Shown here: piece after piece, positions 48,960 through 61,821 of the stretch
Layout: the number at the start of each line of letters is the position of its first letter
Numbering within the stretch: position 1 is the first letter of the stretch
Source of the DNA: Pogostemon cablin
Lineage: Eukaryota; Streptophyta; Magnoliopsida; Lamiales; Lamiaceae
Direction: 5' to 3'
Assembly: GCA_023678885.1 (NCBI GenBank)
Contig: CM043005.1
Coordinates: 2,242,814-2,306,813, forward strand
DNA: 64,000 bases
Made by a program: the position numbers and the translations under genes
Notes under the pieces: model-generated
Told to the model about the DNA's origin: nothing
The model's database searches: none
What the model saw: only the letters and a program-made list of their open reading frames with translations

Positions 48960-49099
48960 ATCTCCCACTTATACTAAAAGACTATGCTGTCATGTCTTCT
49001 GCCATACATCTGATTCTCACTCCCACTACACGACCATCAAAAGTTCTCGCCTTAAGGTCCTTGTAAATGGATTTACTAGGTTATCATCCGATGCAATTT

Positions 49100-52080
49100 A
49101 GGCGACAACAACCTTCTCCTCATCATACGATTTCTCGTAACAGGTGATACTTGCGCTCCATGTGTTTAATTGTCTTATGGGCTCGTGATTCCTTCAAGTT
49201 TGCAACTGCACCATTATCATCAAAATAAATTATGATAACTTTGGGCAAACTTAGAAACACTTCAAAGTCCATCATGAAATTTCTAGAGTCATACAGATAC
49301 TTTGGCTGTCTCATAGGCTCCAATTTATCATCTTTCCATGATGAAGTCCAGAGTCTAAAATATATATTTCTATATAATACTCCTTCATATTATGGCTCTA
49401 CTTCCTAAAATCAAACACATAACATTTGAGGTGGATTTACTGTCGTCCCTATCTGATTTTAAAAATCTAAATCTATGTAACCCATAAGAAGCAGTGAACC
49501 TGTTCAGTAAGTCCACATATAATTTCTATCTTTTCAGGTACTTCAAAATTATGTGTTACCACAGTTCAACATTCTTATTTTGGGTTACCTTTGATACCCA
49601 CTGTCTATGCGTTCAGCAAAATAGATATCCATTCTTTTGCATAGCATTCCTTAGATTAAGTTTTCTTATTCGCCGAAGAATAAAGAACTGCTTCCATCTC
49701 ATTTATCTTCTTTTGTGTCCTTAGACACATTTTCTTAGATAAAATCATATGCTAAAACAAGTAGGGATTGTATCATTTCATGAAACTTGAGACAAGCATA
49801 ATATCTTTTCTTGTGATCCGTATTACCCTGATTAAAAGGATATATTTTGCCTTTCTTAAGTCCTTTATTTCATACTGCTTTATCAACCATACCCATACGC
49901 CTGACAATACTCTTTCATTGTCTCCAATGAGCAATATATCATCTACGTACAGTACAAGGAATACCACCACGTTTTCGTCACTCTTTTCAATACACAAGAC
50001 ACATCCGCGCATAAAATAAATCCATATGACTAGATTTCCTCATCAAAATTGATGTTTCATGATCTTGAAGTTTTCAGTAGTCCATCGATGGACACCTTTA
50101 AACTTACACTCAAAATGCTCTTAGCCCTTTAGAATGAATAACTCTGGTTGCTTCACATAGATGTTTTCCTCAAAACTTCCATTCAGGAAAGCTGTCTTGA
50201 CATCTATTTGCTATACCTCATAATTTAATATGAGTAGCAACAGATAAAAGAGTTCGGATCGACATAGGCATAGCTACCGGCGAACAGGTTTTCTCATAAT
50301 CAAACCATTTCTTTCTAAGTATACCTTTTCGCAATAAGCTTTGCTTCCAAGGTTTTCACCTTACCGTATGATCCTCTTTTATTTCGTATGACTACTTTCA
50401 ATGGCTTTTACACCATTTAGTGGTCGTACAAGCTCCCAGATTTAATTTAGAATCCATAGATCTAATTTCAAGTCATTGTGCTTTGCTAAGATATCGCATT
50501 TTTATCTTGTAGTTCTTCGTCGTATCCGTAGGTCAATTCCATATTTACTAGGGACGAAGTCTCACGACTCTCCCAAAACTTATATTTATTAGGTTGCAAT
50601 ATAACCTTCCCACTACGACAAGGCACTACATGCAATTGTGTATCAGAAGTGACACGCGTTGCAGTTTACCTTGTGGTATATTCTCTTGTACAATTGGTAC
50701 TATACTTTGTGTTTTCCTTTATCACACCTTTTAGAATAATTTATACATGGGTTTATGATTTAATACATAGTTCTTTTCCAAAAATCTAGTGTTTGTGTTA
50801 ACAATCACCCTTCGATCTTTTGAACTAAATAAATCATCACCCATCATTTTTCTAGGATATCCCACAAACAGACAAACGTTATACGACATGATATTTCTAG
50901 GGCATACCCATAACATGAATCTAGTAATTCCAAATAATTCATCATCTATCTAATCATTTCCATAAGAGTCTTTCTCTTATTAGGATTAGAAGACGCGTTA
51001 TTAATTACTACTTGTTGCATCCGTGAGATAAACACGATTTAAGAGTTTACAAATTATCACCAACGTACCACAACAGATTATAGCTCCATCCTTCATTACT
51101 ATGACCATGTCATTTAAATGAAATGGAGTATCCATCCGTAAATGCATAGAAAATGAAATAAAATTCTTTCGATGAAAACGTACGTAAAGATAATTTCTCA
51201 AAATCAAACGTTTATTCATATCGTGAGATAAATAAATAACTCCCACTGCAACAGCCACTACTCTTGTAGCATTGCCCATGTACTCAATAATCTCATCATT
51301 ACTTAGTTGCAGAATTTTAATGATTTCGGTATCTACATACAGCATGTCAGTAGATGCCATCAATTATCATGCTTCAACGACTAGTGAATGAGATATTAGC
51401 CTTGTTCATACCTTGATGAAAATGGTTTTCCTTCACTACATGTTTTGTCAGAAGTTCCCTACCATATACAACCTCTGGTATTTCAGGTAGAACTTGCTCA
51501 AAATATCTAGGCAAACTATGAAGAATAAAATTGACCTAGGTTTTCCTTTCAATTTCTACTCCAAGCATTCCCAATTCGTTCATCAACTTATCCATGACCT
51601 CTTGCCTTTCTAATTTACTCAAGTATCTGAAGAGTCGCATGAGACCATCATATTTCTATGAACCTCTCACCTCTCCACTAGAGACTTTAATATGCATCAA
51701 AGGACATCTTTAGTGAGAACACACATGTATTTTCCTAAGCAGTAAAATCCGAAACCAAGATTCTTTTCTAATCATCTAATTTTGGACCAGTAAATATATT
51801 TCTTTTAGCAAACAATAAGTAAATAAAACCATTTGAAAATTCAGAGAATCAAAAATAAATACACCGATCAAATCTTTGAATTTATCCATTTATATTGGTT
51901 CCCTCAAAACAATATAAAAATAAAATTCACCGACATCTCAAGTACCGTGAGTCTACAAGTCACGATAGTGTGGACGTTTACAAACCCGAACATTTACAAG
52001 AGAAGGTTTTACCCATTAATTTCATTTGTCAACCTAACCTCATGATAATTAATTAATAGTCAGTTCCTCTTTAGCATACA
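49100..52080 (-). pseudogene. Cop2 pol remnant
   Basis: Minus-strand pieces include the RNase H tail (GAVANLKESRAHKTIKHMER, YHLLREIV; 49123-49220) and an RT block LVLYVDDILLIGDNERVLSG (49890-49955) with both catalytic Asp of YVDD kept. Frameshifts and stops elsewhere break it into frames below about 120 codons. Confidence 0.8.
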
Positions 52081-52140
52081 AATAAAAGCAGTGACTCCGA
52101 TGAGGAGGATACTTATTATTCACATCTAAGTGGCGCCATT

Positions 52141-53852
52141 TGATTAGCCATAATATAGTGGGCATGACCAATTAAAGAAATTATCGAACCACAGGGAGGA
52201 AGGTACTAGAGTTTAAGCGATCTCAAGCTTATCGTGATTTTATAAGGACGACGGAAGAGAGGATAGGAGCAAATGAATGCAATTATGCTAAAGCAAGAAA
52301 TAAAGATAAAATGAATGCAAAGATAAAAGGGTTCCAAATGATGCAAGGATGAGATTAACAACAATCATGGCATAGATAATTAAGTAATCATGCAATTAAT
52401 TCTAATCTCTCATGGACAAGGTATAGAAGCGATCACTAATTCCACCTAAACTCTCTCTCGAGATGGATAGGATGTAGGCCCTCAACAAGGCTCCCAAACG
52501 CACATAGGATCGAGACAATAGCAAACACCTCCCACTAGGTACTAATTACTCTATGAGTTCCCTAATTAGGTACTAAATCATAAGCAATATTCCCTTTTAA
52601 GGTACTATGAATTCACTAATTGTTTGGGTCTCCTCATTTAATCAACCAACCTCTCGATTAAGCTAATCAAATGTTCTATCAAAGGGTTCTAAATCTAGAA
52701 GGATATCTCTATCTCATTCTAAATTAATGCACATGAAGTGTATGATGAAATGATTCAATGAACTATCCTAAACACATAATTGATTTCTCAATCTAATCAC
52801 ATGCCCATGACAATTAATCACACAAATCATCATATACATCAAGCAATCAACAATCAATGATAGAAATAACACAAAGCCCATTCAAGATTAAAATCAATTT
52901 GCATAAAAAAACTAAATTATCCAACACCAATCATGGAGCTAATCTCACAAAGGAGATTAGCCTCTCATATCCATAAGAAAATTAACATAGACATTAAGAT
53001 CCTTACAAAACATGATCAATCTATAAAGAAATGCACAAAAATTAGAATTAGATTCCCCCTTTGAAGTGCTTCAATGGAGATCTCCTTCTTCTTCTTGTGA
53101 TCTCACTCTCCCTTGCTTCCTTGATCACTTGGATGGTGAATTTGATGGAGGGGATCAAGTGTAGATGGGTGGATGAAGAATGGATGAAGATGATGGTGGA
53201 AAATGGAAGAAATGGTGTGTGAGGTGTGTGTGGAAGGGGTGGAAATCGGATTTTTTTTCATAAAATCTGAATGGAGGGGTATTTATACTCCTTGACAAGC
53301 TTCTAGAAGGATTCTGAATTTTTCTGATCCCTGACACGACACGAGTCGTGTGGCGCAACACGGCCATAAGGTGCCCGTGTTGCGTGAACTGATGCTCCCG
53401 CACGGCCACCTCTTACAGGCCCGTGTTGGCTACACGGGTCGTGTGCTGCAACACGAGTCGAGCTCCGCAACACGGCCAAGTGGTGGTCGTGTTGGATGAA
53501 TAGATGTTGCCGCACGACCATTCTGGACAGGCCCGTGTTAGCTACACGAGTCGTGCACTGCGACACGGCTCGTGCCACCAACACGGCCAGTCGTGTTGCT
53601 GCTGCCCTGATTCCTTCACTGTTTTGGCTCGTTCTCCCTCGTTTCAACTCCAAATTGAGATCCGCTTTTTCCTACATCTTCCTTATCATATTTAGCATCA
53701 AATAAAAAGTGAAAATAGTAGGTTTAAGCTCATTCACACACATTTCCATGAAAACACAAAACACAACCAAATAACACATAAAATACGGATAAAATAATAC
53801 GAAAACACATATAAAAAGACACTAAAATCTAGGTGAAAATATCACTCATCAA
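52141..53852 (-). mobile_element. Solo LTR inside Cop2
   Basis: The 1712-bp unit is flanked by CCATT on both sides (52136-52140 and 53853-53857). The corresponding place in Cop1 (about 22692) has a single CCATT, an empty-site reference. On the minus strand it begins TTGATGAGTGATATTTTCAC and ends GGCTAATCA. It contains a GC-rich segment with a 113-bp tandem duplication (53350-53600). Confidence 0.9.
53345..53605. repeat. GC-rich tandem duplication with CACGGGTCGTGT palindromes
   Basis: Two diverged copies of a unit starting GCAACACGGCCA (53354 and 53467; period 113 bp), rich in CACGAGTCGTG and GCCCGTGTTGGCTAC palindromes. It sits within the solo LTR; frames crossing it are not credible proteins. 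Confidence 0.75.
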
Positions 53853-54526
53853 CCATTATTTGACCCCAAGTCCATCGCGCAAGCTTATGTGCCTTACAGA
53901 TGGAGAAGTACACACGCGCTCGGATAACTTCCTACAGTCATCAATTATAAGTTTGTACCAGTGAACCGCATATAAACTCATCGATAGGGAGGAAGGTCTA
54001 TGCCAATGCGCAAGTTCATGTGCATCACATTACAAATATAATTATTTAATGAAGACTGTACCAGTAATCCGTGAATAAACTCATCCGATGGGGAGGAAGG
54101 CTCTAATACCTATGCGCAAATTTATTCACATCACTTACAAACCAATAATGGAGGCCGCAAGAATTATTTACCAATCCCCTCTCCCACTTAGTTATTTAAC
54201 ACCGAGGGTTTCTACATGCATATAATATTCATAATAAAATACAGAACCTAGCATACTCCTATTACGACACATAAGGCATTAATCACAGAGAACATGCAAA
54301 ACATATATAACAATAATCAGATAATAAAATAAATTATAACAGTAATATATCGGCGAATTCGATTGTTCGCCACCAAGTACGAATATGGGCAGCGCCCCAA
54401 AATCTAATCTGAAAATTAGAAGCCAGTCTTCACAAATTTTCCTCCAGATTTATCGCCCAGTAACCTGCTCCACCAGCCCGGCACCCTGATCCACCACCTA
54501 GCATCATGCTTATCAATGCTCGCACA

Positions 54527-54558
54527 AGTCTTTTAGTATAAGTGGGAGATTGTTGGAT
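54527..54558 (+). repeat. Inverted polypurine-tract/LTR-start copy at the inner end of Cop2 5' LTR
   Basis: The plus strand reads AGTCTTTTAGTATAAGTGGG, then AGATTGTTGGAT. This is the exact inverse of the polypurine tract and LTR edge at 48952-48983. It occupies the place where a U5 end and primer-binding site are expected. Confidence 0.85.
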
Positions 54559-55701
54559 ATTGAATTCTGAGGTCTGTACGATTTTATAAAAATCACAGAA
54601 GGTGGAAAAAAGCAGCAACAAACAACCTTCCGGTCTTCTGCTGTATTCCTAAGTCCAATCTCGACGTCGTGTGGGCGTCGATCTTCGAGATCTTCTCAAT
54701 CTGCTATTCTTCCACCCTCCTCACAGTGTTAGGAGTGAATAATCTCATAGATTAGGGTTTCTGGACAGCTGAGATGACTTATATATGGGCTACAGCAGGG
54801 ACCAGGAGGAGAAATTAGAGTTGGGCCTCCATTGGGCTTAAGTATCCAAGCTTAGCCCAAAGCTTATACTTAAGTCCAATAATAATAATATATACCACTA
54901 AAATATTATTACTGCTCTACCGTTCTAATCTTATAATTATGTTATGGGCTCCTTCTTATTATGAGCCCGTTAGTCTCCCCATGTGTAAGATATATAATGT
55001 CCATTAATTAATTAAGTTACTGACAACTCCATTAATTAATATCTCATTCGAGAGTGGTACCATTCAACCTCATTATCATGCCGGAATAAATCCACCTGCA
55101 GGGTTTACATGATAATCCTTATGAGCTCCTCAAGAGGACATCATCATGGACACGGATTCCTTCTACAATCAACAGCACACTATAGAGACAACACTATTTC
55201 CCAACTCACCGAGTTTGTTGATTTAATTACATGTAAATCTCACCCATTGATGAATCAAAGAAATACATACTGCCTTACATGTCGAGGTTATTGTATAGGG
55301 ATTAAGAGCACGAACATCCATAATAACAGAGATCAAATTCTTCTATAAGTCAGTATAAGTCAAACGATCTCAAGCGGTCCTACTCAATATACACAAGTGC
55401 ACTAGTGTGATTCTCTAGTCAAGACAAACTAATATCAAATCACACTACAACCATTCCGATAGAGAGTTCCCGTCTATCTCGGTTGTGAGCCTCTGTTTAT
55501 ACTTTATAAGAAAACCGATAACATGATCTTCCGCGTGTTGTCGCACAACATATTATCTACAGTATAGAGTAAGTAGACTATTGCATCAAATGTATAAATA
55601 AATTATAAGATGTAATTATTTGATCATATGATTCTCATTTCAAATTAATTGTTAACGTATTCTTCATACAAAAAGCTAGACTTTTAGTATACAATCCAAC
55701 A
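54551..55701 (-). repeat. Cop2 5' LTR (inner end rearranged)
   Basis: The outer end AATCCAACA is at 55701 and the body is homologous to 47800-48959. The inner end is replaced by the inverted copy described at 54527-54558, so the LTR has lost its true U5 end. Confidence 0.8.
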
Positions 55702-56226
55702 ACAATGAGGCAGAGGCTAGTAGTGGATAATGGAGAAGAGACTGAGAGTCAAGAGAGCTACTTTGAGCCTTTGAAGAATTATGTCGTTGATTGGAGTTCT
55801 GATCAGCTGGCATCGACGTTAAGAAGAAGAATGAGAATACTAAAGGAATGATGGAGAATACTGAAGGAATGGTGACGGCTGCATCGTGGGCTAGGGTTCT
55901 TGTCTTTGATTCCTAAATAAAATTATACTAATGAGTAAATTTAGTAATTCAATAGTATTTCTTTTTTCTTCAAAATACTGTTGGGTTAAAAATTAAAGTT
56001 AAAAATTTAATTAGAAATAATAATATAATCATTTTTAATTTAATAAATACTCGATATACCGGTATATATCAAAATATCGATTTTTTAAAAATAGCTTACC
56101 GGTATTGAATCAAAAAAATCGGTACAGCATCATACCCTATCGAATTTTTTGGCATGCTGAAATTTTTGATAAATTCGTTATTTTACGGTACGATAAATGC
56201 AGTATACCAATTTTTTGGTATTTTCG
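55702..56226. other. Spacer with the end of a hAT-like repeat
   Basis: 55705-55910 has short frames (GAAGAGACTGAGAGTCAAGA) not assigned to any family. 56040-56226 is rich in CGGTAT/ATACCG motifs and ends CGTCCATCCCTAAT, similar to hAT termini seen at 237. Confidence 0.4.
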
Positions 56227-56904
56227 TCCATCCCTAATCCTATTTTTGCCGGAAAATACTGACGTCATAGGAAAATACGACGTGAGATAACTGGAATTGT
56301 ATATTTTAGTCGAGAAGATGACGTGGTGCCCTGATGGCAGGTGAGTTCGCGGGATAAAAACCAATTCAGTCCCATAACTTTTCTCATGGTCTATTTTAGT
56401 CCCAATAAAGATAAGTTTGTCAATTTAATCCCACCGGTGAAGAAATAAGGTCAAACAAGTCCTATTTTTGCCGAAAAATGCTAACATCACTGAAAAATGG
56501 CACGAGATAACAAAAATTGCCAATTTTCTACCAGAACGATGACATGGCGCCCAGATGACAGGTGAGTCAATAAATTAAATTTTAATGCAAACAAGGCATT
56601 TTTATTTTCTAAAATTATTATAAAAATTTAGAAAATAAAATTTTTAAAAAAACTTACTAAAAAGGCTAATTAATAAACCAGGAGATTAATTCAACCTCAA
56701 AATGCCGACCAGCTCCAACAATCAAGGCTTTCTCAACCTCATCAGCATCTGTCTTAATCAGGTCGGACTCGATAATGATTCAAACCTCGAAGACCCTTAA
56801 TTATTCTAAAAATACATCACCTCCGATTCGCCAACCTTCTATCCTCCCCCACTCCTCCAACGCCCCCCTCCGCTTCCAAATCCCCCACCGCCGCCCAAGA
56901 CGCC

Positions 56905-59900
56905 TGATGAGAGTAGAAATTTATGTACTTTTGGGTCCAATTTGATATCTCTTTGAGTGTTTAATTGCTATTATTTACACAAATCTTAATACTTTGAATG
57001 ATTATTGACTAAAAAGTGCTTGAGAGGTATTTTGTTATATTTTGATTGGAAAAAATACTAAATTGGAATGAAGGGTGAATTTGTGCAAGATGTCAAACAG
57101 AGGACTACATTCCATAATTTTTTGTATTTTTTTAGAAGTCCAAACTAGTTGTGAGATACATGTTTAGAAAGCTACAGAAGATGGGGTCGCGTTAGCGCAA
57201 GAATCACCTCAATCGAAGATCAGATGAAGAAGTTATGTTCAAAATCGTGAGGTCGCGTAGCTGCCAGCGAGAATTCTGAAAATTCACGAAAATTATCCTC
57301 TTTTTCTTATTTTCTTGGTGGCCAAGTTATTTCCTAATCTAACATCCCTCCATATATTCCATAATTATATTTTTCCTGATTTTTTCAAGATCCTACATCC
57401 TTTTACTCCTTATTTTATTCCATTCTCACACCTATATATACCCCATTCTCACCACCACACATAAATGTGTGGAGAAACCGCATAATCTATCACCACCAAC
57501 ATCACCTAGGGTTTTAAACCCTAATCCACTATATTCGCCTTTCATCTTCTACTCATCATCAGCCATCCACCATCTAGAGAGGATTTAAGAAAGTATTCGT
57601 CTACTTGATCGGAGACGGGAATTTTGAAGAGGACGGAGTTGAAGAAGGAGAACCAAACAAATAAGTTTTCTTTTCTTTACTTTATTCTTTCTAGTTTTTA
57701 GACTCATGAGTAAGTCTTCTTCCATAGACATAGTTGGTGCTTGTAACACCATGAGCTAAGTATCTTATTGGTATTGTTAGGCTTTATACTAATTTGATTA
57801 TGTGAATTAATTGCATTAGAATTGGATTTCTTATACTGTAAATTATTTATTTCCTTATTAAAGATGATATTTTGAGACTTTATATTATTGTGTTTTTTAG
57901 TTTTGATTTCCTTTAATTATTCATGAAGGTATCATTGATTAATAGTTAATATGATTCTTAATTTCTGTATAATAATTATTGTTTCCTGTGATAGTTTTAG
58001 GCTATTGGCCTATAATTCTTAAGAGTGTTAGACAATCAATTTGGAATATTAATTACTTGGTAAAACATCATTACTAGGTAATTGGTAAGGAGAAAAAAGG
58101 TGTTAATAATTGCGTACCTAGAAAGGGAAGTCTAGTGCTCTAACCTTTAATGGAATTTAGCATGAAGTACCTATAGAGGAAGAGAGAGTTAATTCCTTAT
58201 CGATCCTATGATTTGCAGCTCATTACAAGTATTAGATCTTACCCGATCAAGGTGGCCTAACTAGGCTTAGTGATTCTCTTATAAATATCTGCAGGTAATT
58301 AATTTGGTTTAGAATAATCTGTCACATGTTAAACTTGATTGTTCTTAGCATTATTGATGAGAGTGAAAATAAGCGTGTTTTAATGTCCAATTTAATACCT
58401 TTTTATGAGAATTGTTATTATATATTAGCACAAGGGTCTTATATTCATTATATGTGAAAAAAAGGTGCACTTGAGGTGTTTTGTTGTATTTTAGGTAGAA
58501 AAATGATAAAAGTGCAAAGTTGGAGAAAAGGTGCAATTTGTGCAATGATGTTGAAAAACGCACGTCCAACTTATGTAATTTTTTTGTATTTGTGTGGAGC
58601 TTAGAATTAGAAGTGTGATACATATTTGGAAAGCCACAGAAGAGAGAGTCGTTTTGGTGTAAAGAACACCCCGATCGGATTCCAAACGAGAGAGCTATGA
58701 TCAAAATAGTGACGTCGCGCAAGCTGTGTCGAGCAGAACGACTGTTCCACTTTGCATGACTTGTTATACATTCAAATATTAGATTTTCTATGAGTTCCTT
58801 ATATGAATAGAAAGCCAAGGAAGAAAGAATTACGTGAGCATAAGAATTACTCAAATCAGAGATCGGATGTGGAAGTTATGCGAGAAACGGTGAGACGGCG
58901 CAAGCTTGCTCGACCAAAAGATATCCGTTCGACCAGCATCATCTTTGTTGAATGGGAGAGGTCTGGTTGAACAAAATATCCAAAATCTTATAGAAAGGTT
59001 GTTCGACCATTGCTTGACCAAAGGAGACTTGTTCGACCAAGAAGGTTTGGTTTAACAAAATGTCGCTAGTTTTTTTTTTGGAAATTTTGGATTTCTTTTA
59101 CCAAATTTGACGTATGTCTCAAGCAAAAGCTCATCCAAGACCTATAAGGAGAGCTTACAAGTATAAAAGGGGAGGTAGATCACATTATTATTTATCATAT
59201 TAGATCATATTGAATTAGAGAGATACCACAACAATACTACACCCCACAAGGGGGATCACCCCCAACCATCATCCACATCCTTTCCTCCATCTATCCATCA
59301 CTTTGAAAATTCGTTTGTGAAATCAAGAGGAGAACTAAGAGGAGGATTCAAGACAGAGAAGGACGCGATGACTCCTGCATCTAGGGTTTATTTCATTTTC
59401 TAATTTATCTTATAATTTTCCAGACATCCTGGTAAGATCTATCCAACACCCATGATTGTTCTTCGTAACATTATGGACTAGAGCCTTTTTGGTAGAACTA
59501 GGGTTGTAAAGGTTTTTTATGAATTAATTGAACTTTCGTGTGTAAACTCCGTACAACACTACTTGCGGATTTATTTTATATATGATTGTACTTTCTTAAT
59601 CCATATTCACTGTCGTTTTGTGCATCTTCAATTGGTATATAGAGTCTGAATATATATCTTGGTTGTAGATTGAGTGCGTTCACCGCTGAACATGATTCTA
59701 TGTTATGATTCTAAATGAGGGGACTCCGAAGCTTCATTAGAACTATCATATATGAATACTTATTAATTGAATTGAATTCGAGATATTAAGTAGGATAAAG
59801 AGGATAACTTCATAGTACCTATAAATGGAGATCATATCGGGTTAGAGTATCAATTGGCCAGGGAAATAATTGATACTGATTGTACCTAGAAAGGGGGATG

Positions 59901-60571
59901 GAATTATATCTCTTACTCTGAGGTTATTCACACGTGTTACACGCATATTTACTTGTGTCTATAGAGTAGATTTGCGTGGTTTAGTGATGCGTCCATATTC
60001 CATAAGGCAGAGTCGGACATCAACACATAGAAGAGAAATTAATGAGTGAAACTGGATTTCCCTAGAGCTACTTATTCTCTTACTTGATTCACTTTCGTAA
60101 TTCTTCTAGTGTTTATTTTATTTTAATTATTATATTATATTTTTGTTAGTAGATTAATAATTTAAACCTCAAACTTAATTGCCTAGTCTTAATTAATTTA
60201 GTAAATAATTAAATTGATAATATGCCGTCCTTTGGGTTCGATAATTCACTTGGTCGCTTGCTTAAGCTGCAACTGATATCCTAAATACTTGGGGATTAAT
60301 TTTGTATGCAAAGAAAACACGCATCAATTATCAGTCTCTTATCTTGGAATATTTGATTATTTTCTCGCCAGCATATCTTATTTATTTTATTATTTTATAA
60401 TTAATTTTAATAAATTGAGCTTGTCTTAAATAGAAATAGTCATAATTAGATTTATTTGTCACTCTGACACTATCCCGTGGGTTCGACACTTGACTTGGTC
60501 ACACGCATACTACAATTGATCCCCTTATACTTGAGGGTGAGATTCATGTTTTCAAAAGAAAATAACGATCA
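56905..60571. mobile_element. Outer solo LTR (family A relative), interrupted
   Basis: It starts TGATGAGAGTAG (56905) and ends AATAACGATCA (60571), flanked by ACGCC on both sides (56900-56904 and 60572-60576). Its own length is about 1690 bp, split by the younger solo LTR at 58355-60326. It is diverged from, but clearly related to, family A copies 1 and 2. Confidence 0.88.
58355..60326. mobile_element. Inner solo LTR (family A, copy 2)
   Basis: 1972 bp from TGATGAGAGTG to AACACGCATCA, flanked by ATTAT (58350-58354 and 60327-60331). It aligns along its full length with copy 1 at 7616-9513. It is nested in an older relative of the same kind. Confidence 0.92.
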
Positions 60572-61654
60572 ACGCCTATGTCCCTCCGTCACCTCTGCCC
60601 TTCCTCTCTCTCTCCTGGCTGTGCAACCTCCTCGATAATTTCCTCTACTGTAAAGCCATTCAAGCTATCTTCTCCTAGCCGCCATTGGACCGCCTCATCC
60701 CAAATCTTCTCGACCGCACCATCAAGGTGCTCGACGTCTGCAACGCCGTTAGTCAAGGTGTCGAGCTCATGCTCCACTGGCTTAAGTTGGTAGAGATTGC
60801 AATGACGGTGTTGCAGCAGAATTTCCTTGACAAGCCAGGTCCAGCGGGTCCGAAAAGCTCTCACCACAATCTTGACTTCAATAGTGTTCGATGATAAGGA
60901 GAACAGCAACAGCAGCTCCCACAGGAAATCAACGGGTGGACGAGGTAGTTGGACCGCCATGGCACCGCCAGTAATAAGGCCAAGAATGCGCGGGCTATTC
61001 GACAAGTGTCATGGTCAGTGGTAAAATCATGGTTGGCGGTGAAGTTCTGGTGTTTGTGATGTGGGCCTTGGTGGCGGCGATTCCGTGCCAGAAGAGAAAT
61101 GGGATAATGACCCTTATTAATTAGGTTCTTTAATATATTTTTTTGTTTTAATTTTTATTTTCTAATTATTTAAAATTTTAGAATATAAAAAAGCCTTGTT
61201 AGCATTAAAATAACATTTAATTTATTGGCTCACCTGCCATTAGGGCGCCATGCTATCGTCCTGGTCGAAAATTAGAAATTTCGGCTATCACGTGACAATC
61301 ACGTGCTATTTTTTAGTGATGTCAGCATTTTTTGACAAAAATATGACGTGCTTGGCCTTATTTCTTCACCGATGGGACTAAAATAGACCATGAGAAAAGT
61401 TATGGGACTGTATTGATTTTTATCCCATTGACTCACCTGCCATCAGGGCATCACGTCATCGTCTCGGCTGGAAATTGGTGATTCCGATTGTCTCACATGG
61501 TATTTTCCTATGACGTCATCGTTTTCTGGCGAAAATAGGACGTGTTTGGCCCTATTTCTTTACCGGTGGAACTAAATTGATAAATTTATCTTTATTGGGT
61601 CTAAAAAAGACCATGAGAAAAGTTATGGGACTGAATTGATTTTTATCCCAAGAT

Positions 61655-61800
61655 ATTGACACACTTTCCTTTTTGGGCTGTTCCACCGAAATTGACACAT
61701 TTTTTTTTAAGAATATGAGATTCACACAAAAATAATTAATTTATATATATGGGCCCATACGCATTACACTCACCTCTTCCTACAGAACTATACAATCCTG
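61655..61800. mobile_element. Left half of a Stowaway-like MITE split by the LINE
   Basis: ATTGACACACTTTCCTTTTT at the left pairs with the end of the window (ATGCCCAAACAAAATGT, 63980-64000), in the manner of a Stowaway interior. The L1 element therefore seems to have inserted into the MITE. Confidence 0.45.
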
Positions 61801-61821
61801 TCAGGCCAGGTTTTCAGCCCT

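Larger units (their letters stand above)
47600..55701 (-). mobile_element. Cop2: older Ty1/copia relative of Cop1
   Basis: LTR copies at about 47600-48959 and 54551-55701 differ at several percent of sites in the parts compared. The interior follows Cop1 nearly block for block, including RNase H and RT remnants. It differs in two ways: a solo LTR inserted at 52141-53852, and the lack of Cop1's GC-rich leader. The usual primer-binding site is missing at the inner end of the 5' LTR, where an inverted polypurine tract is found. It cannot be autonomous in this form. Confidence 0.85.
56815..61024 (+). pseudogene. BYPASS1/ROH1-like (DUF793) fragment inside the Pack-MULE
   Basis: The coding part 60572-61024 reads LPFLSLSWLCNLLDNFLY, PPLDRLIPNLLDRTIKVLDV, CNAVSQGVELMLHWLKLVEI, then one frame over VRKALTTILTSIVFDDKEN. 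These follow the ROH1/BPS1 family order (SWL..LMDAFL, PPLDR, LDVCNAV, RAKKAL). Upstream of the LTR insertion, about 56815-56904, the frame joins as TPPTPPSASKSPTAAQDA. A stop after AIFS and a frameshift near 60830 disable it. The family has roles in root signalling and exocyst binding. Confidence 0.72.
56230..61649 (+). mobile_element. Pack-MULE-like element with compound inverted termini
   Basis: The left (56230-56690) and right (61105-61649) arms are inverted copies several hundred bp long, typical of Mutator-like elements. Each arm contains a unit of about 220 bp, bounded by GGGATAAAAACCAATTCAGT and GATGACAGGTGAGTC. There are two units on the right, and one full plus one partial unit on the left. 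The interior carries a ROH1-like gene fragment and no transposase. Two nested solo LTRs inflate it by about 3.7 kb. The left outer end seems truncated. Confidence 0.75.

Noticed and set aside
53155..53705. Frames in the GC-rich part of the solo LTR
   Set aside because: They lie inside a dated LTR insertion and follow from the palindromic tandem repeat.
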